Counted from the stretch's first letter, positions 1 through 9,809 are shown. The stretch: 64,000 nucleotides of DNA from Bacteroidota bacterium (GCA_026391805.1 JAPLDJ010000011.1:1-64000), one strand, 5' to 3'. The notes: a model not told the origin generated them from the letters alone. Program-made: numbers and translations.

Positions 1-78
1 TGATAACTGAATTTTTGATTACCTCTGAATATCTATGATATTCATGATGGGCAGGCAAGGAATTTTCTCTCATCTTTC

Positions 79-100
79 ATAGGTTTTGGTGTAAACCTAT
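79..100. terminator. Possible hairpin downstream of the GH3 gene
   Basis: Eight-base perfect stem (ATAGGTTT at 79-86, AAACCTAT at 93-100) with a six-base loop, 26 bases past the stop codon of the GH3 gene on the minus strand. On that strand no clear run of T follows, so it may be only a weak terminator or a 3' end stabiliser. The rest of 1-125 shows nothing recognisable. Confidence 0.3.
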
Positions 101-125
101 TTTAGGACAAGTCACAGAACCGGAT

Positions 126-2342
126 TTATTTAGGCTCGACCTGAATCTTCAAATGAAGGGGAAGATCCTGGGATGAACCTCCGGCAAACAGGTGGTAAGT
201 ACCCGGAGCCACCGTATAATCCCCTTTGGAGTAATCCCATTGCCGGAGTTCCTTAACCGGCAATGATAATGTAATCGTCTTTTCTTCTCCTCTTTTAAAA
301 CCGATGCGTTTAAATGCCACAAGGGATTTGATCGGGTCAAGTGCATTGTCTCCGGGGCATTTGGAATAGAGCTGGACAACCTCATCACCGGCAATCGTAC
401 CGGTGTTCTTAACCATTATGCGGATCATGATCGTGTCTGATGCGGCAGCTGATTTTTTATCAGGTTCGGCAGATAAATATGTAAAGGATGTATAACTCAA
501 CCCATAACCAAAGGGGTACAAAGGTTCGCCGTTGAAATAGCGGTAGGTGCGTCCTTTCATCGAATAATCCCCGAAGGGAGGAAGGTCATTGTCCGATTTG
601 TAGAAGGTGACAGGCAACCGGCCGGCCGGATTGTAATCGCCGAAAAGGACATCTGCCAGTGCATTTCCTCCTTCCTCGCCCGCGTACCAGACGTCCAGGA
701 TGGCAGGAATGTTCTCTTTGGCCCAGGTGAAGGACAATGCGCTTCCGCCGGTCAGAACGAGGATTACAGGCTTGCCGGTCTTCTGAAGTTTTTTCAGAAG
801 TTCTGCCTGGTTGTTCGGGATGTCAATCAGGGTGCGGTCGCCGCCGCTGAATCCATGCACCTCGAACGGCATCTCTTCGCCTTCAAGGTCGGGGGAGATC
901 CCGCCCGTAAAAATGATCACGTCCGAGGCTGACGCCAGTGCAAGCGCCTCTTTCTCGGCATTGACAGGCATCCAGTCGATGACATTCTTTTTGTAATCGA
1001 TATCCTCAAGCGCAGGAACTCCCATGGCATAACCCACCCGGATCTTTTTTCCCGCCCTGTTTTTTATTCCCTGCAGCAGGGTGAAAGGCTTTGAAGGATC
1101 GCCGTTGTAATTTCCTTTCAGAACATTCAGTTTATCCGCATAGGGACCGATCACGGCAATGGATTTTATTTTCCCCGAAAGAGGCAGCAGCTGATTTTCA
1201 TTTTTCAAAAGGACTATGCTCTCCTGCGCAACCTTCCGCGCCAGCGCCCTGTGCTCTTCTTTGTCGTTTTCCGACGGAAGAATCGCGGACCAGGGAACCA
1301 CGTTTTCAGGATCAAACATTCCGAGACGGAACCGTGCCGTGAACAACCGTTTCACCGAAAGGTCGATCAGTTCTTCGCTGATGTAACCCGATTTTACGGC
1401 CTCCGTCAGCGCACCGTAATCATTCCCGCAGGTAAGGTCCAACCCCGCTTTTAACCCAAGCACAGATGCTTTGACGGCATTTTCCACAAGCGCATGACCG
1501 TGATAAATATCCCAGATAGCGCCGCAATCGGAAACTACATATCCCTGGAATCCCCATTTTTTCCTAAGAATCTCGTCCAGCAAAAAATCGCTGGCACAGC
1601 ATGGAACATTGTAAAGGCGGTTGTATGCACCCATTACTGAATACGCCTTTCCTTCGGTTATCAGCGCTTCAAACGCCGGCAGGTAGGTCTCATAGAGATC
1701 TTTCTCGCTGCACCATGCATCAAACTTGTGCCGGGCCGGCTCCGGACCGCTGTGTACGGCAAAATGCTTGGCCGTGGAGATCACCTTGAAATACCGGGGA
1801 TCATTTCCCTGTAATCCTTTTACGAAAGCCACGCCGATCCTTGCCGTCAGGAAGGGATCCTCGCCATAGGTCTCCTGTCCCCTGCCCCACCGTGGATCGC
1901 GGAAAATATTAATGTTCGGCGACCAGAAGGTGAGTCCCTGGTAGATTCCGCTTTTTCCGGTGGATTTGATGGAATTGTACTTGGCCCTGGCCTCAGTGGA
2001 GATTACATCAGCTTCCTTGAAAATCAGATCCGGGTCCCATGTGGCTGCCATGCCGATCGCCTGGGGAAATACTGTCGCAACGCCATTGCGGGCAACACCG
2101 TGGAGGCATTCGTTCCACCAGTTATAGGCCGGTATTCCAAAGCGCGGAATGGCCGGTGCATCATTCTGCATCTGGGCAACTTTCTCTTCAAGGGTAAGCC
2201 GTGAAACAAGATCGTCGACACGACCCTGGACCGGGTAATGATAATCCCGGAATTTTTCGGGCTGGGCCTGGCTCCACCCTTGCAGCTGAATAAGATTCAG
2301 GAGAAGGGCGACAAGGATGATGATGGATCTGAATTTTCTCAT
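126..2342 (-). CDS. Secreted glycoside hydrolase family 3 protein (beta-glucosidase / beta-xylosidase type)
   Basis: A 738-residue exo-acting GH3 enzyme that should release terminal beta-linked sugars in the periplasm or outside. The start at 2342 is preferred over an upstream in-frame ATG because it opens a standard signal peptide (MRKFRS, hydrophobic stretch, SQA). The N-terminal barrel carries the KHF...R substrate-binding pattern and the nucleophile motif VVSDCGA, with Asp about residue 272. A GH3 C-terminal domain follows (about 390-610), then a fibronectin-III-like domain (about 640-735). There is no PA14 insert. Family layout matches enzymes annotated as xylan 1,4-beta-xylosidase or beta-glucosidase; motifs alone do not separate these. 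It stands alone, with no SusC/SusD pair beside it, so it is not part of a visible polysaccharide utilisation locus. Confidence 0.93.
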   Translation of the reverse strand: MRKFRSIIILVALLLNLIQLQGWSQAQPEKFRDYHYPVQGRVDDLVSRLTLEEKVAQMQNDAPAIPRFGIPAYNWWNECLHGVARNGVATVFPQAIGMAATWDPDLIFKEADVISTEARAKYNSIKSTGKSGIYQGLTFWSPNINIFRDPRWGRGQETYGEDPFLTARIGVAFVKGLQGNDPRYFKVISTAKHFAVHSGPEPARHKFDAWCSEKDLYETYLPAFEALITEGKAYSVMGAYNRLYNVPCCASDFLLDEILRKKWGFQGYVVSDCGAIWDIYHGHALVENAVKASVLGLKAGLDLTCGNDYGALTEAVKSGYISEELIDLSVKRLFTARFRLGMFDPENVVPWSAILPSENDKEEHRALARKVAQESIVLLKNENQLLPLSGKIKSIAVIGPYADKLNVLKGNYNGDPSKPFTLLQGIKNRAGKKIRVGYAMGVPALEDIDYKKNVIDWMPVNAEKEALALASASDVIIFTGGISPDLEGEEMPFEVHGFSGGDRTLIDIPNNQAELLKKLQKTGKPVILVLTGGSALSFTWAKENIPAILDVWYAGEEGGNALADVLFGDYNPAGRLPVTFYKSDNDLPPFGDYSMKGRTYRYFNGEPLYPFGYGLSYTSFTYLSAEPDKKSAAASDTIMIRIMVKNTGTIAGDEVVQLYSKCPGDNALDPIKSLVAFKRIGFKRGEEKTITLSLPVKELRQWDYSKGDYTVAPGTYHLFAGGSSQDLPLHLKIQVEPK

Positions 2343-2409
2343 ATGCCAAGTGCAAAATCTGAAATGCAAGATGCAAAATGCAAAGTTACAAATTCACCTC
2401 ACCCCCCGG

Positions 2410-2433
2410 CCCCCTCTCCTGAAGGCGAGGGGG
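2410..2433. repeat. GC-rich hairpin in the gap before the GH3 gene
   Basis: Nine of ten bases pair between 2410-2419 and 2424-2433 around a TGAA loop, inside a C-rich then G-rich stretch (CTCACCCCC...GAGGGGGAGG). The same style of hairpin recurs at 10083-10110, 16930-16955 and 57922-57995. It lies upstream of the GH3 start and downstream of the HMA gene on no transcript-defining position, so it is best read as a dispersed repeat. Confidence 0.5.
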
Positions 2434-2499
2434 AGGCATTCGTTAAAAACGGGCGCCAGCAGACCAACTATGCATTCCCGCATTCATAATTCCTAATTC

Positions 2500-2865
2500 C
2501 TAATTGTGTTTCTTTGCGTCTTTCTTGCAGCACGGCGGCAGTTTGTCGTATGCGGTTTTATCGGCAGGGATTGAATCTGCGTCGTAGCCCAGCTTTGAAA
2601 TGGCGTTCCGGATCTCGCCGGGTGTTGTTTTTGAAGAATTGTACTTTATCGTGGCGATCTTCGTATCCACGTCCAGCGAAACGTCCTTTATTCCTTTTTC
2701 ATAAGCCATGCCCTGCTCAATACGGTCTTTGCACATCCCGCATACAGCGGAGGTTTTGATCTTGATCTCTGTGTTTTTTTTATCCTCCGCGAAAGATCCG
2801 CTGATGATAAAAGAGACAAGAATTATCGTCAGGAAAAAAACTTTTAAATCGATTTTTGTTTTCAT
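2500..2865 (-). CDS. Exported heavy-metal-associated (HMA) domain protein
   Basis: A 121-residue protein with an N-terminal signal peptide (MKTKIDLKVFFLTIILVSF...SFA) followed by one HMA fold domain with the metal-binding motif SAVCGMCKDRI, where the two Cys of CxxC would bind copper or a similar soft metal. The tail ends in a further Cys-Cys pair in a Lys/His-rich stretch (PPCCKKDAKKHN), which could add a second metal site. An ATG at 2931 is in frame but precedes the signal peptide by 22 residues made of repeat-like sequence, so 2865 is the better start. It follows a TonB receptor and a HYC_CC_PP protein on the same strand, which supports a periplasmic metal-carrier role by inference. Confidence 0.85.
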   Translation of the reverse strand: MKTKIDLKVFFLTIILVSFIISGSFAEDKKNTEIKIKTSAVCGMCKDRIEQGMAYEKGIKDVSLDVDTKIATIKYNSSKTTPGEIRNAISKLGYDADSIPADKTAYDKLPPCCKKDAKKHN

Positions 2866-2927
2866 GTTTTTATAAATTAGTTGTTCTTGAATTAATTTTC
2901 GTTTATTATCCACCATTTTCTTTTTCA

Positions 2928-2970
2928 CCACAGATTACACGGATTACACAGATTAAGGCACAGATTATTT
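2928..2970. repeat. Dispersed intergenic word repeat (CACAGATTACACGGATT type)
   Basis: The gap between the HMA gene and the TonB receptor gene holds CACCACAGATTACACGG, then ACACAGATTAAGGCACAGATT. It is followed by TTTCGC-word repeats at 3009-3044, ending at the receptor's stop codon. The same words recur, in either orientation, at 30195-30260, 31190-31235, 32230-32283, 34353-34402, 43405-43475, 49733-49800 and 56070-56120. Confidence 0.75.
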
Positions 2971-3042
2971 ACTCACGGTAATTTTATTTTTCAGGGGTGT
3001 TCGTGAAGGCTTCGCCTTTCGCTTTTCGCCTTTCGCTTTTCG

Positions 3043-5379
3043 CTACTTAATTGTCAATCTGATTCCTCCATAAATCGTGATACCGGTGACCGGTCCCCAG
3101 ACCATCGAGGCATCAAAGTGGGTGTGGAAGGGTTTCCAGTATTCAACGATCCGGTTATCCTGGGTAAAATTAGTCAGATTCTCGCCGCCGAGATAGATGT
3201 CGAAGATTTTAAATTTCTTCGTGATCTGTCCCAGCAACTGGAACCAGACTGGAGAATGACCCGGGCGCTGCAGTTTTGCCGGCATCTTTTCTGAATCCGG
3301 GATCCTGGCAGGACCGTTCAGCTGGCCGGTCAGGTCGAATTTCCATTTCTCGAACTTCGTGGCATAGGAAAGTGTAAGCAGGCCCTTGTAAAGATTGACA
3401 AATGCTTTTTCACGCAAAACTCCCCCTTCCGTTACATGCACATCATTGACCCTGAAGGCTGCCGTAATCGTGAACCTTGTCGCCGGTTCCAGGATAAACT
3501 GCGCCTGGATGCTGTTGGCATAAGACTGGCCGTGGAGGTTGGAGAAGAAGACTGCTGTCGGCAGACTGTCAGCATCTACCACCACCTGGTTGAAGAAGCT
3601 GGTGCGGTAGGCATCGATGTCGAATGTCGCCTTGTGATGGAAGAGTTTGAACTCCTTCGTGAAATTCAGACCAAAATTAACCGCCTCTTCCTGTTTCAGC
3701 TTTTCGCTGAAGACCAGGGAGCGCTGGCTGATGAAAAATGCACTGTTCTCTGCGAGTACATTGGCTGTGCGGTATCCCATCCCGATCGAACCTCTAAGGA
3801 AAGTCGTCTCGTTGAACTTATACCGGAGATGGAGGCGCGGCATGGCAAAGAATCCCCAGAGGTTATCATAATCTCCTCTCAGCCCAACGATCATCGTGAA
3901 TTTATCTTTCAGTTTCAGCGTATACTCAAAAAAGGCCCCGGGGACCCATTCTGTCCGGTTCATATCAAACTGAACGTATTTTGAACCTACCAGTGTGAAG
4001 AGATCCCTGTCCGTGCTGCCGCCATTGACCTGGTAAAGGTAAGTCAGCGAATCCTGATCGAAATTCTCAACGAAATCATCCAGGAGATAACTCAGGCCTG
4101 CTGCGATCTTATGAGTGTTGTTCTTCATCGAGGTATTGAAGATGAGATTGGCATAGAGGCTCCGCTCATGACCGTAATACTTGTTCAACCCGTAGTATCC
4201 TGTTTGTTCGTGATTGACACCCGACAGAATGAGACCGATACTGGCCTGCGGGTGGTTCTGCAGGAAGAAGCCATTTTTCCAGAATCCTTCCAGGCGTTTT
4301 GTATGGATGTCGAACCCATATTTTTTTGTATCGTTCGTGATCCCGGTCGTATCAAAATTCATGGTTTCCTTGTCGAAATCCATTTGTCCGCCCGTACGGG
4401 TCTCATCCAGGTATTTGATCCCCAGCTTGGAAACCATCTTTCCGGGGTTGATGTAATCCCAGCGGTTAAAGATGTTGTATGTCATCAGTTTGGGAAGATC
4501 CATGAAACCGTCACTGTTCCTGTCGAACTTGTTTGCGAACTGGTCGCCATGGATCATCAGCATGGTGCTGAATTTGTCGTTCAGCTTAATGGAGCCGTTG
4601 AAGTTCTCCTCCACCCTGAGGTTGCTGTTCATATACAGGTTCATATAGAACTTGTCGCTGTTTTCCGGTTTCTTGTATTCAACGTTGATCTGGCCGGTGG
4701 TCGATTCGTACCCGTTCACCACAGAAGCCGTACCCTTTGAGATCTGGATCGATTCCATCCATGGACCCGGGATGTAGTTCAGCCCGTAGCTGCTGGCAAG
4801 GCCGCGGATGAGGGGGATGTTCTCTGTCATGATCTGGCTGTAGATGCCCGAAAGTCCCAGCAACTGGATCTGCTTTGCGCCCGTAACGGCATCGCTGTAA
4901 GAGACATCGACCGATGCATTGGTTTCAAAACTTTCTGCCAGGTTGCAGCAGGCGGCCCGCTGCAGCTCCCCGATGTTGATCACCTGTGTTTGCCGGGCGT
5001 TCAGTTTTGAGATGAGTGAATTGTCCTGCTTCTCCTTTATCTCCACCGTTTGAAGCTCGGTTTTGACCGGATGCATTTCAATGTCGAGATGGGCTACGTT
5101 GGCAGTGACCATCAGCGTATCCTGCCGGTATCCCAGGAACCGGACCACGATCCGGCGGTCCCGGATCCCCTGCATGGAAAGCTGGAATTTCCCCGCATTG
5201 TCACTGACCGTTCCCTTCGTGGTCTTTACCCACTGAACGGTCACACCGGGAAGCGGTGATTTTGAATTTTCATCCTGTTTCTCAAATATGAAGCCCGAAA
5301 TCGTTTGTGAAAAACCCCGGGAAGCAATAAGAAGCAGGAATAGGAATATTCCGAAAAAATATTTTTTGCTGTAGTGCAT
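3043..5379 (-). CDS. TonB-dependent outer-membrane receptor, metal-cassette type
   Basis: A 778-residue receptor with signal peptide (MHYSKKYFFGIFLFLLLIASRGFSQ), a carboxypeptidase-regulatory-like domain (about 27-105), a plug domain (about 130-245) and a beta-barrel to a C-terminal aromatic/charged strand. The plug begins with a Cys-Cys motif (AACCNLAESFETN), uncommon in ordinary SusC-type receptors but, as I recall, typical of Bacteroidota receptors found with HMA proteins. It lies between a HYC_CC_PP protein gene upstream and an HMA protein gene downstream, all on the minus strand. The likely substrate is copper or another soft metal, or a chelate of it; this is inference from neighbours and the Cys pair, not from the sequence alone. 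Confidence 0.9.
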   Translation of the reverse strand: MHYSKKYFFGIFLFLLLIASRGFSQTISGFIFEKQDENSKSPLPGVTVQWVKTTKGTVSDNAGKFQLSMQGIRDRRIVVRFLGYRQDTLMVTANVAHLDIEMHPVKTELQTVEIKEKQDNSLISKLNARQTQVINIGELQRAACCNLAESFETNASVDVSYSDAVTGAKQIQLLGLSGIYSQIMTENIPLIRGLASSYGLNYIPGPWMESIQISKGTASVVNGYESTTGQINVEYKKPENSDKFYMNLYMNSNLRVEENFNGSIKLNDKFSTMLMIHGDQFANKFDRNSDGFMDLPKLMTYNIFNRWDYINPGKMVSKLGIKYLDETRTGGQMDFDKETMNFDTTGITNDTKKYGFDIHTKRLEGFWKNGFFLQNHPQASIGLILSGVNHEQTGYYGLNKYYGHERSLYANLIFNTSMKNNTHKIAAGLSYLLDDFVENFDQDSLTYLYQVNGGSTDRDLFTLVGSKYVQFDMNRTEWVPGAFFEYTLKLKDKFTMIVGLRGDYDNLWGFFAMPRLHLRYKFNETTFLRGSIGMGYRTANVLAENSAFFISQRSLVFSEKLKQEEAVNFGLNFTKEFKLFHHKATFDIDAYRTSFFNQVVVDADSLPTAVFFSNLHGQSYANSIQAQFILEPATRFTITAAFRVNDVHVTEGGVLREKAFVNLYKGLLTLSYATKFEKWKFDLTGQLNGPARIPDSEKMPAKLQRPGHSPVWFQLLGQITKKFKIFDIYLGGENLTNFTQDNRIVEYWKPFHTHFDASMVWGPVTGITIYGGIRLTIK

Positions 5380-5465
5380 GATTTCCTGTTATTGGAATGA
5401 ATGATTTGAATGCTGAGCGGAAACAGTCCTCCCGTGAGGAAAAATTTCCCAAGAAATTGTTCAAA

Positions 5466-5933
5466 TCAACAAACAGGAGCGGGTATCCTGATCTGGTGGA
5501 GAAAATGGACCAGGCGTATGCCGGATAAGGGTGGTGGTGAATGATCGAGGAACGGTATGAAGGAGGCCTTTGAATCCAGCACCTGCTCACTTCGGAGAAG
5601 TGCAAAGTCAGGGAAAAGGGTGATCCCTGTTTCAGGAATCGTGATCTTTTCCAAGACTGGTAAGGCCGTGAATGACGCTTTTACAAAAAGATGCGAGATC
5701 CTGCAGCAATCATCATCGTTGAATTCAGAGCCTGAAGAAGCCGGCATTCTTTCAGAGGGGTTTTCTTCACAGCAGCAGGCCATCTGCTGATGAAATATTT
5801 CCCGGAAAACAAAAACATCTTTCTTATGGGTGCTTCCGCAGGTATGGACAAAAAAGGAGATCCCCGTATTCCCGGCAAGAAAAAACAGTAACAGAATCAA
5901 GACTGATGCGGTATGAAGGATTTTTGACAACAT
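5466..5933 (-). CDS. HYC_CC_PP family small exported protein (Cys-rich)
   Basis: A 155-residue protein with an N-terminal hydrophobic segment (MLSKILHTASVLILLLFFLAG) and the family's signature elements in order: His-x-Cys (HTC at 30-32, a variant of HYC), a triple Cys at 53-55, a Cys-Cys at 76-77 and a proline cluster (PPP) at 133-135. Starts at 5981, 5960 and 5933 are all in frame. I chose 5933 because it gives a normal signal peptide and has AGGAG about 12 bases upstream. The family has no established biochemical function; its Cys/His content and the receptor 86 bases downstream suggest metal binding or sensing. Confidence 0.8.
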   Translation of the reverse strand: MLSKILHTASVLILLLFFLAGNTGISFFVHTCGSTHKKDVFVFREIFHQQMACCCEENPSERMPASSGSEFNDDDCCRISHLFVKASFTALPVLEKITIPETGITLFPDFALLRSEQVLDSKASFIPFLDHSPPPLSGIRLVHFLHQIRIPAPVC

Positions 5934-6133
5934 AGAAAGAATAATCTCCTTTTTCAACATACAAAAATACGACAATATCACATATAAGATACTGCATATT
6001 AAAAATATCTTCCGGAGGTGATCCTTAAAATTGCCCGGCTGAGTTCTTCTTGCCTGTAAATCAGCGCATCACTTTATATTGTTAAAAATTCAAAAATTAT
6101 GGATTAAAAGAAAATATCAAATGGTTTTTCCAT

Positions 6134-6141
6134 TAATTTTG
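6134..6141 (+). promoter_or_regulatory. Candidate -7 element for the Asp-box T9SS protein
   Basis: TAATTTTG fits the Bacteroidota -7 consensus TAnnTTTG and lies 30 bases before the ATG at 6171. A clear TTTG -33 element is not visible at 19-21 bases upstream, so this is tentative. Confidence 0.35.
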
Positions 6142-6170
6142 TTCCAAACTGTCAACTTAAATCCTGTTCC

Positions 6171-9100
6171 ATGAAAAAAATCTCCCTTGCATTATTTTTA
6201 GGAATTCTAAGTATTGCAGCCTTTTCGCAGAGCAATTCTGAAAAGATTATTCTTCCCCCGAATTACCAGCCCGACACCCGTATCGATAATATGGGGTACT
6301 GGTCCAAGATGGCCGAAATGGGCCTTGTTCCTGTTCAGCCGATGTACAAACCCGCACCAGCCACTTTCACAGGCACAAAGGTGTTCAACAACAAAGGCAT
6401 CCTGATCAGTGACTCCCCGGATGTTCCTGTCACGACAAATGTGAACACGGAAAGTGAAAATTCCATTGTGGTTGACATGGCAAATGATGAACATGTCCTG
6501 AACTCGAACAATTCAACGCCACAGCCCAGCCCCGGAAGCACATACGGTGCCGACTGGTACCATTCCATGGACGGAGCCGCAACATGGAGCGGAACCTACC
6601 AGGGTGCAGGTGCAAACAATTCCGGCGACCCTGTTGCCCTCATCAATTACACCGGCAGGTATTTTGTCGGTTATATTGATGCTGCCTACGGCCAGAGTGT
6701 AGCCTATTCTGACAACCAGGGAACGTCCTGGACAGTGGCAAAGGTTGCGAACGGCAGCATGTTCAATATGTTGGACAAAAACCATTTATGGGTGGATAAC
6801 AGCGCAGCCAGCCCATACAAAGGATATCTTTATGATGGCTGGATGCAAAACAACCAGATCACCATTTCCAGGTCCATCACGAATGGTGCCTCCTGGGAGC
6901 CAAGTTTTTCCATCAGCGCCGGGACGGCTGCCGGCAGTCACAACCAGGGAGAGAATTTCAAGACCGGTCCCGACGGCGAAGCATATTGTGCATGGTCGGT
7001 ATACGACAGCTGGCCTTCCAATGAAAAAGCCATCGGCTTTTCCAAATCCCTTGATGGTGGAGTCACCTGGAGTACAGCAACGCGGATCATCAACAATTTA
7101 AAGGGTATCCGGACCGCCGGCGTGAGCCAGAACATGCGTGTCAATTCATTCCCTTCCATGGCCTGCGACATCAGCAACAGTCCTCACCGGGGCAACCTCT
7201 ACATTGTCTGGTCGAACATTGGCGTTCCGGGCGTAAACAGCGGCACAACTGCAGATGTCTACATGATCAAGTCAACCGACAAGGGCGCCACCTGGTCAAC
7301 TCCGATCAGGATCAACCAGAATGCACCCGACAGCAAGAATCATTACCTGCCATGGATCGCCTGCGACCCGGCCAACGGATACCTCAGCGTGGTGTTTTAC
7401 GACGGAAGGAATGTCCCTTCAAACCAGGCCGAAGCCTTTGTGGCTTATTCCACCGATGGCGGTGATACCTGGGAGGACATGAAGGTGAGTGATGTTGCCT
7501 TTACTCCCGCCCCCATCGCCAACATGGCGACCGGGTACATGGGAGATTACCTTGCCATCGATGCCTATAACGGTAAAGTATATCCCTGCTGGACAGATAA
7601 CCGCCTTGGCTACTGCATGGCCTATGTATCACCTTTAACCCTTATTGTTCCCATGGGTTTCGTTGGTGTTACCGCCAACATCCTGAATGATACCACCTAT
7701 GGAAACGCAAACGGCAAGATGGATTACAATGAAACCGAATTGCTCGGACTCACCATGCAGAATACCGGTACGGCTCAAGCCGACAGCGTCACTGTTACGG
7801 TCACCGCGCTTTCACCTTACATCACGATGGAAGACAGCACTGAATTCTATGGAGACTTTTTGATCGGACAGTCGAAGACACTTCGTAATGTCTTTAAATT
7901 CCATGTTGCCGACTCCATACCTCACGGACTGAATGTAACGTTCCAGGTAAGCGCAAGGGATAAGATCGACACTGTCTGGACAACTTCCTTCATCCTTACG
8001 TCACATGCACCTGCCGTAACCATTATTTCAAAAAGCATCAGTGACCCGGCACCGGGCGGAAACGGAAACGGACGCCTTGATCCGGGAGAGACCGTCACCC
8101 TGAATATGCTGACACAAAATACCGGTGACTATGATGCCGTGAATGCCATCAGCGACCTTTTCAGGAACAACCCCTATGTCACCATTACCAATCCCAGCCA
8201 GAACCTGGGTACGCTGATACCGGGACAGTCGGTAACCGTACCGTTCAACCTTATTGTTGATCCCACCGCTGCAATCGGTTCCGCCGTCGGTTTCATGAAC
8301 TATGCCCATGCCGTGACACAGCATGACACGAAGATCTGGACAGAGAAGATAGGGCTGATCGTTGAAGACTGGGAGACCGGAGACTTCTCAAAATTCGCAT
8401 GGCAATTCCCGGATGTTCCCTGGACGATCTGCGATTCGTTACCCTGGGAAAAACTGTATTGTGCACAATCAGGTCATCTCACAACAACAGGGTCAACATC
8501 AGGATTAACATTACAGTACAACGTTTTGTACGATGACAGCATTTCATTCCACAGGAGAATACGGTCACAGCCACTGGTCGACAGGATGAAATTCTACATC
8601 GACGGAGCGATGGTAGGACAATGGACAGGCCAGCAACCAGACTGGGGCTACAGCGCATTTCCGGTACTTGCAGGACCTCATACCTTCAAATGGGAATTCA
8701 TCAAGAGTGATAACCTTCCAACCAATAATTTTGCAAGCTGGACCGATTTCATTGTTTTCCCGCCGGAATACAGGACTACTGTGAACGCCGGGGGAAATGC
8801 CGCGACCTGTGCCGGATCGTCATACCAGTGCAACGGAATGGCTCTTGCCTATGATTCACTGTTATGGACCACAACCGGAACCGGAATCTTCAGCGATACG
8901 AAGATCCTTAACCCGACCTATACACCGAGTCCCGGCGACATCACTGCAGGAGTTGTCGATCTCACCCTGCATGCCTACAGCGCACTCGGACATGATACCA
9001 CCAATACCATGACGCTGACCATCGCCCAACCTCCGGTTGGGAATGCCGGCGGAGCACAGGATGTTTGTGTAAATGCTGCATATACCGCTTCAGCCGCCAC

Positions 9101-9809
9101 TGCATCCAATTACGATGTGATTGCCTGGACGACAAGCGGGGACGGAACATTTAACGATGCCACCATCCTTCACCCTGTCTATACTCCGGGGGCAAACGAT
9201 CTGCTGAACGGAAATGCATACCTGAAAATGTCGCTGACCCCGCTGGCAAGCGGTTGCCCGGTGACTGCCGACAGCCTGCTGCTGACCATCAATGCACTTC
9301 CTCTTGTAAAACTCGGGAACGACACCGCGATCTGTGCCGACAAGCACATCGTTCTTGACCCGAAAGTGACGGACGGCGTGAGTTACGTGTGGCATCCATC
9401 AGGAGCAACCACTTCAACGCTTACGGTTGATTCAACCGGGACAGGACTGCATGTTGCCACCATTTCCGTCGACGTGACCAATTCCAAAACCTGTGTAGGA
9501 TCAGGAACCATCCACATCACATTCAAGAACTGCGCCGGTATCGGAGAGCTGCAGAATGTGACCTTCCGGATGTACCCGAACCCGAACAACGGTATCTTCA
9601 CCATCGAGTTCAATGCAATGCAGAAAAAGACGATCTCCATCGATGTCCTGAATAATTCAGGCGTCAATGTCTTCTCCTTAAGCAATGTTGAAGTCTCAGG
9701 ATTTGTTTCGAAAAAGATGGACCTTGGTACGCTGCCGGATGGCGCATACCTGGTAAGGGTTTCTTCCGGGAATGAAGCAACGCTGAGAAAAATTGTGATT
9801 AAGAAATAG
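6171..9809 (+). CDS. Large secreted Asp-box (BNR/sialidase-like) protein with T9SS sorting domain
   Basis: A 1212-residue protein with a signal peptide (MKKISLALFLGILSIAAFSQ) and a sialidase-like beta-propeller over about residues 75-490. At least five Asp-box style turns are visible: SDNQGTSW, SITNGASW, SLDGGVTW, STDKGATW and STDGGDTW. Two repeated modules follow with the sequence NGNG-[KR]-[LM]-D plus an acidic partner (about 510-620 and 625-740), then a MAM-like or jelly-roll segment, Ig/PKD-like repeats with paired Cys, and a C-terminal type A sorting domain (YPNPNNGIFTIEFN...). It should cross the outer membrane by T9SS and be surface-bound or released. I do not see a complete sialidase Arg triad or FRIP motif, so enzymatic activity should not be assumed; adhesion or glycan binding is equally possible. 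Confidence 0.85.
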   Translation: MKKISLALFLGILSIAAFSQSNSEKIILPPNYQPDTRIDNMGYWSKMAEMGLVPVQPMYKPAPATFTGTKVFNNKGILISDSPDVPVTTNVNTESENSIVVDMANDEHVLNSNNSTPQPSPGSTYGADWYHSMDGAATWSGTYQGAGANNSGDPVALINYTGRYFVGYIDAAYGQSVAYSDNQGTSWTVAKVANGSMFNMLDKNHLWVDNSAASPYKGYLYDGWMQNNQITISRSITNGASWEPSFSISAGTAAGSHNQGENFKTGPDGEAYCAWSVYDSWPSNEKAIGFSKSLDGGVTWSTATRIINNLKGIRTAGVSQNMRVNSFPSMACDISNSPHRGNLYIVWSNIGVPGVNSGTTADVYMIKSTDKGATWSTPIRINQNAPDSKNHYLPWIACDPANGYLSVVFYDGRNVPSNQAEAFVAYSTDGGDTWEDMKVSDVAFTPAPIANMATGYMGDYLAIDAYNGKVYPCWTDNRLGYCMAYVSPLTLIVPMGFVGVTANILNDTTYGNANGKMDYNETELLGLTMQNTGTAQADSVTVTVTALSPYITMEDSTEFYGDFLIGQSKTLRNVFKFHVADSIPHGLNVTFQVSARDKIDTVWTTSFILTSHAPAVTIISKSISDPAPGGNGNGRLDPGETVTLNMLTQNTGDYDAVNAISDLFRNNPYVTITNPSQNLGTLIPGQSVTVPFNLIVDPTAAIGSAVGFMNYAHAVTQHDTKIWTEKIGLIVEDWETGDFSKFAWQFPDVPWTICDSLPWEKLYCAQSGHLTTTGSTSGLTLQYNVLYDDSISFHRRIRSQPLVDRMKFYIDGAMVGQWTGQQPDWGYSAFPVLAGPHTFKWEFIKSDNLPTNNFASWTDFIVFPPEYRTTVNAGGNAATCAGSSYQCNGMALAYDSLLWTTTGTGIFSDTKILNPTYTPSPGDITAGVVDLTLHAYSALGHDTTNTMTLTIAQPPVGNAGGAQDVCVNAAYTASAATASNYDVIAWTTSGDGTFNDATILHPVYTPGANDLLNGNAYLKMSLTPLASGCPVTADSLLLTINALPLVKLGNDTAICADKHIVLDPKVTDGVSYVWHPSGATTSTLTVDSTGTGLHVATISVDVTNSKTCVGSGTIHITFKNCAGIGELQNVTFRMYPNPNNGIFTIEFNAMQKKTISIDVLNNSGVNVFSLSNVEVSGFVSKKMDLGTLPDGAYLVRVSSGNEATLRKIVIKK

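Noticed and set aside
4111..4740. A 209-codon open frame opposite the TonB receptor
   Set aside because: Composition reflects the codons of the receptor on the other strand; no start context or domain.
5282..5605. A 107-codon frame between the TonB receptor and HYC_CC_PP genes
   Set aside because: It overlaps the starts and ends of both neighbours in another frame and contains no motif.
6171..9809. Calling the Asp-box protein a sialidase
   Set aside because: Asp-boxes alone are not specific; I could not find a convincing Arg triad or nucleophile Tyr/Glu arrangement.
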